Shown here piece by piece: positions 61,101 through 64,000 of a DNA stretch of 64,000 nucleotides. The stretch is taken from assembly GCA_032209605.1 (NCBI GenBank), contig JASFXZ010000092.1, positions 371,715-435,714 of the forward strand, read 5' to 3'. The stretch is from Mactromeris polynyma. Taxonomy: Eukaryota; Mollusca; Bivalvia; Venerida; Mactridae. A model generated the notes under the pieces. It ran no database searches. It was not told the origin of the DNA and saw only the letters and a list, made by a program, of their open reading frames with translations. Position 1 is the stretch's first letter. Each line of letters starts with the position of its first letter. Position numbers and translations under genes: made by a program.

Positions 61101-64000
61101 TAGTATAAATTTGCCGTACTTCTGGAACAAAATAGGGAATACATCTTCTATCGCCACGTAAACAGTCCATACCATTACAAACACGGAATCAAGTCCAAGT
61201 GTGAAGACCACCATGAAGAAGAAGAACGCCCAAACAGACGACCCTGGCATTTGTGAAATACCTGAATAGAATTTAAAGCAGATTATGATGAAAACAATAC
61301 AAAGACTAGAATAATAAAATCGGGGTGAAGTTGGCGGTAGTAGCAGTAACAGCTAAAGCGGTAGCACTGCTCTTACGGCTAACGGTCCTTGCAGTAATAC
61401 TGCAGTAAATACTCTACAGCTAACATGCTGTTGGTATTGTTGTACCTGCAGATATAGCCACTTAGCTGACTGCGCGATAATTAGAATAAGGTTGTCATTT
61501 TCTAAAATATCTCGCAGTTTATGAGAATTTATAACCGATTGTAACCATATACTTTCTTTAATATTGCCGTTTTGATTCATTTCCGATAATTTAGAGATAT
61601 TAAGCTATTGCTGTTTCTCGGCCCCAAACTAAAATACGCATTCTTACACTTTTTTTCAAATATATACATTCATAATCTAATTGAATTAATTTGTATTAAT
61701 TTTGAAATACAGGACATTTCTTATGGTTATTATTTCTTTTCATGTTTTAGATGTATGTTAAGCTCTCTTTTCTCGTGTTCAGTTCTTTCACTTGATGTGA
61801 TATTCGTATTTTTCCCTGCTTCTTTCGGCCTATTATTGCTGACTTTCTTGACTTGTTCCGTGATGTATTCTTTCAATTTAATACTTTTCCCCCCTTGTTG
61901 TCCCCCTGGATTTTCCTTGGTTGTTCTATATAGTCGACAAGACCATTCCTTGATCGCTATATTCATATTAAGTTTACCCTTGCACCAATATTCCCATGCA
62001 TTTTACTCTTCCTCAGTGCCTAATGTTTTAGACTGTTGTTTTCTTGTGGGTCTGTGTGGGAAGCATTGGTGTGTGCATGTTATGTTCTCTGGAACAATTG
62101 AATCTGTCTTTTCACATATTGGAGTCAGGCATTAGAAGCAACAATTACATATGGGGAACATGAAAAGCAATCGTATGGATGAGTCATATGGGGAATATAC
62201 AATGGACACGTATACCGTCGTTAATATAGAATGTTGGTTACCTTGCAAGTAAGAAATAAAGAGCATTCCGGGTCCATTGTCTAAAGCGGGGATTTCATCT
62301 AAAGGTCTGTTAAGCTTGAATGAAGCATGACCAAGAAAGGAAAACACAACAAACCCACTTAATACGCTTGTCGTTGTGTTAACACATGCTAAAAAATGAA
62401 ACAAAATAAATGATTATTCAATATTACATGTAGCTAGTTTTTGTTGAATTGTGAGATGTTGTTTGTTCATACAATCCTTTTTAAAAACAGGCTAGTGAAA
62501 CGACTTTCAATATTATGAAGAAACATATCTTAAAATTCCCTTTTAATGACAACTAAGTGATTGCAAATATTGGCTTACCCCCGATGAATATTGATACACT
62601 TTCATTATGCTTTTCATAGTCTCAAGAGCCATTAAACAGTAGTTTGTGTACAGTTATCCTGATGTACACACATTATTAGATCTGTTCAAAACTTTATATT
62701 GCGGAAGTTCTACAAAATAAGTAAAGGTAAACAATAAATGGATAGCTGAAACAAATCCTTAAAATTACAAGTTTATTTGATCCTCTAATTAGTATTTATA
62801 TCAATATCAGAAGGAAACCACTTTCATTCATGCACAATCAAGCATGCATATAACATTTAAACATAACATTAGAGGATCAAATAAACTTGTAATTTTAAGG
62901 ATTTGTTTCAGCTGACTTTGCAGTACAGATATAATCAATCTTTTGAAAATCGAAAATTAAATTCCCTCACCTTTTTATTAAAGAATAGATTATATAAGGT
63001 TGTAATATATTTCTAATTGCCAAATCTCCTGTGGAATCAACATTGCTGGTCAGGTATTGTGGTTAGTCAGTGATACGGGTTAACATTAATATACCTAGAA
63101 TTAGGACATCTCGAAATACATAGTTGTTAAACTTGTTGAAGCTCGATAAAGCTATGTGGCTTCCAAAAGCAACACCGATAGAGTACATTGCCTGGGTTGC
63201 TGCACTTGCCCAAATACGCAGGTTGCCGAGTTCGCTCCAATCAGGTTGTGTATAAAACCGAATACCAATCTCGTGTCCGTTCAATGTCAAACCCCGAACT
63301 AATAACACCAGTAAGAACACCAAAGGGAATGTGGCTGTTACATAGGCAACCTTAAAATATATTGAATTAGTATTAAAATTTTCACACATAAAGAAACAAA
63401 TCCAACCAAATTTTTGGATCTGACTTAAGAACAATTTGAACAATGCGAGCATTCATCGTATAATACATATTCGGACATGCCTTGCTTTTCATACTGAGAT
63501 GTCACGCGTAGGAACTTCGTAAAATATTCATCGTTATACATAATTGTCGATGATTCGTCTTGAGCTTTACCTTTGCAAGATGTCGAATGCCCCTTACACA
63601 GCAATAGTACACCAATAGCCATACCACGAGCAAGGCCATCGCATTTCTGCCCACCACTGACCCAATGTTTGATAAACCATGGGAGTCATCGACATCCAAA
63701 ACAAACCTGCGAAACAAAATACTCATACTATGACATCTTTTCTTTCACAATTTGTATTATTTTCGAGGTTTCTGTCACCTTTTGAAATGGGCGGACGGGC
63801 GGCTTCCAGCATGTTGTCCGATCAATAAGTATTATTTGACCAATCTTCACCTGACTTGGTCTTGGATAAGTTCGATAATCAGCCATATCGCACGTGTCAC
63901 TCAAGAGTTATTGCTCTTTAATTAGAGAAATTAAATAAAATTAGTCTTGTCCGATCAATAACTTTAGAATTCTTTGTCCAATCTTCACCAGACTTAATCA

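Overview
Eukaryotic, AT-rich genomic DNA. Every coding piece I can read is a short exon bounded by GT-AG splice sites, with phases that match from one exon to the next. The interspersed repeats (a roughly 200-300 bp family with a 'gctacagggaacgcc' end, and a family ending in a small GGGGGCATA hairpin) are ones I associate with bivalve mollusc genomes. A bivalve is therefore my best guess for the source, by inference and without a search.

Two protein-coding genes are supported, both on the minus strand and both cut by the window edge. The first (428-28126, 14 coding exons, 3' end beyond position 1) encodes a class I cytokine receptor of the gp130/IL6ST/Domeless type: signal peptide, two Ig-like domains, a cytokine-receptor homology module with four conserved cysteines and a degenerate WSXWS box, three further FNIII domains each split over two exons, and one transmembrane helix. 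The cytoplasmic part, where JAK would bind, lies off the left edge. The second (59303-63706, last 6 coding exons, 5' end beyond position 64000) encodes TM4 to the C-terminus of an SLC6 Na+/Cl- coupled neurotransmitter/amino-acid transporter.

The introns and the 28 kb between the genes are dense in repeats. The introns of the receptor hold an 87-bp and a 22-bp minisatellite, a perfect 163-bp tandem duplication touching a splice acceptor, two copies of a palindromic 80-bp hairpin element, MITE-like elements and a decayed extra copy of the first Ig exon. The intergenic part holds a 30/31-bp satellite, a PIF/Harbinger element with TTA target duplications and a broken HARBI1-like ORF, TA-flanked MITEs, a CATG-rich palindrome, LINE fragments, and an AT-rich tract with seven copies of a 16-bp motif (TGTAGTGTCCGTAACC) whose four rightmost forward copies lie 352-363 bp apart. 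It also holds a pair of about 0.5-kb inverted arms (52254-52837 and 56951-57431) carrying repeated CACCGCGGCGTAC motifs around an internally deleted LINE. A 54-bp minisatellite follows the SLC6 stop codon.

The two genes have no evident functional link. I found no bacterial genes, no CRISPR array and no intact tRNA or rRNA gene.
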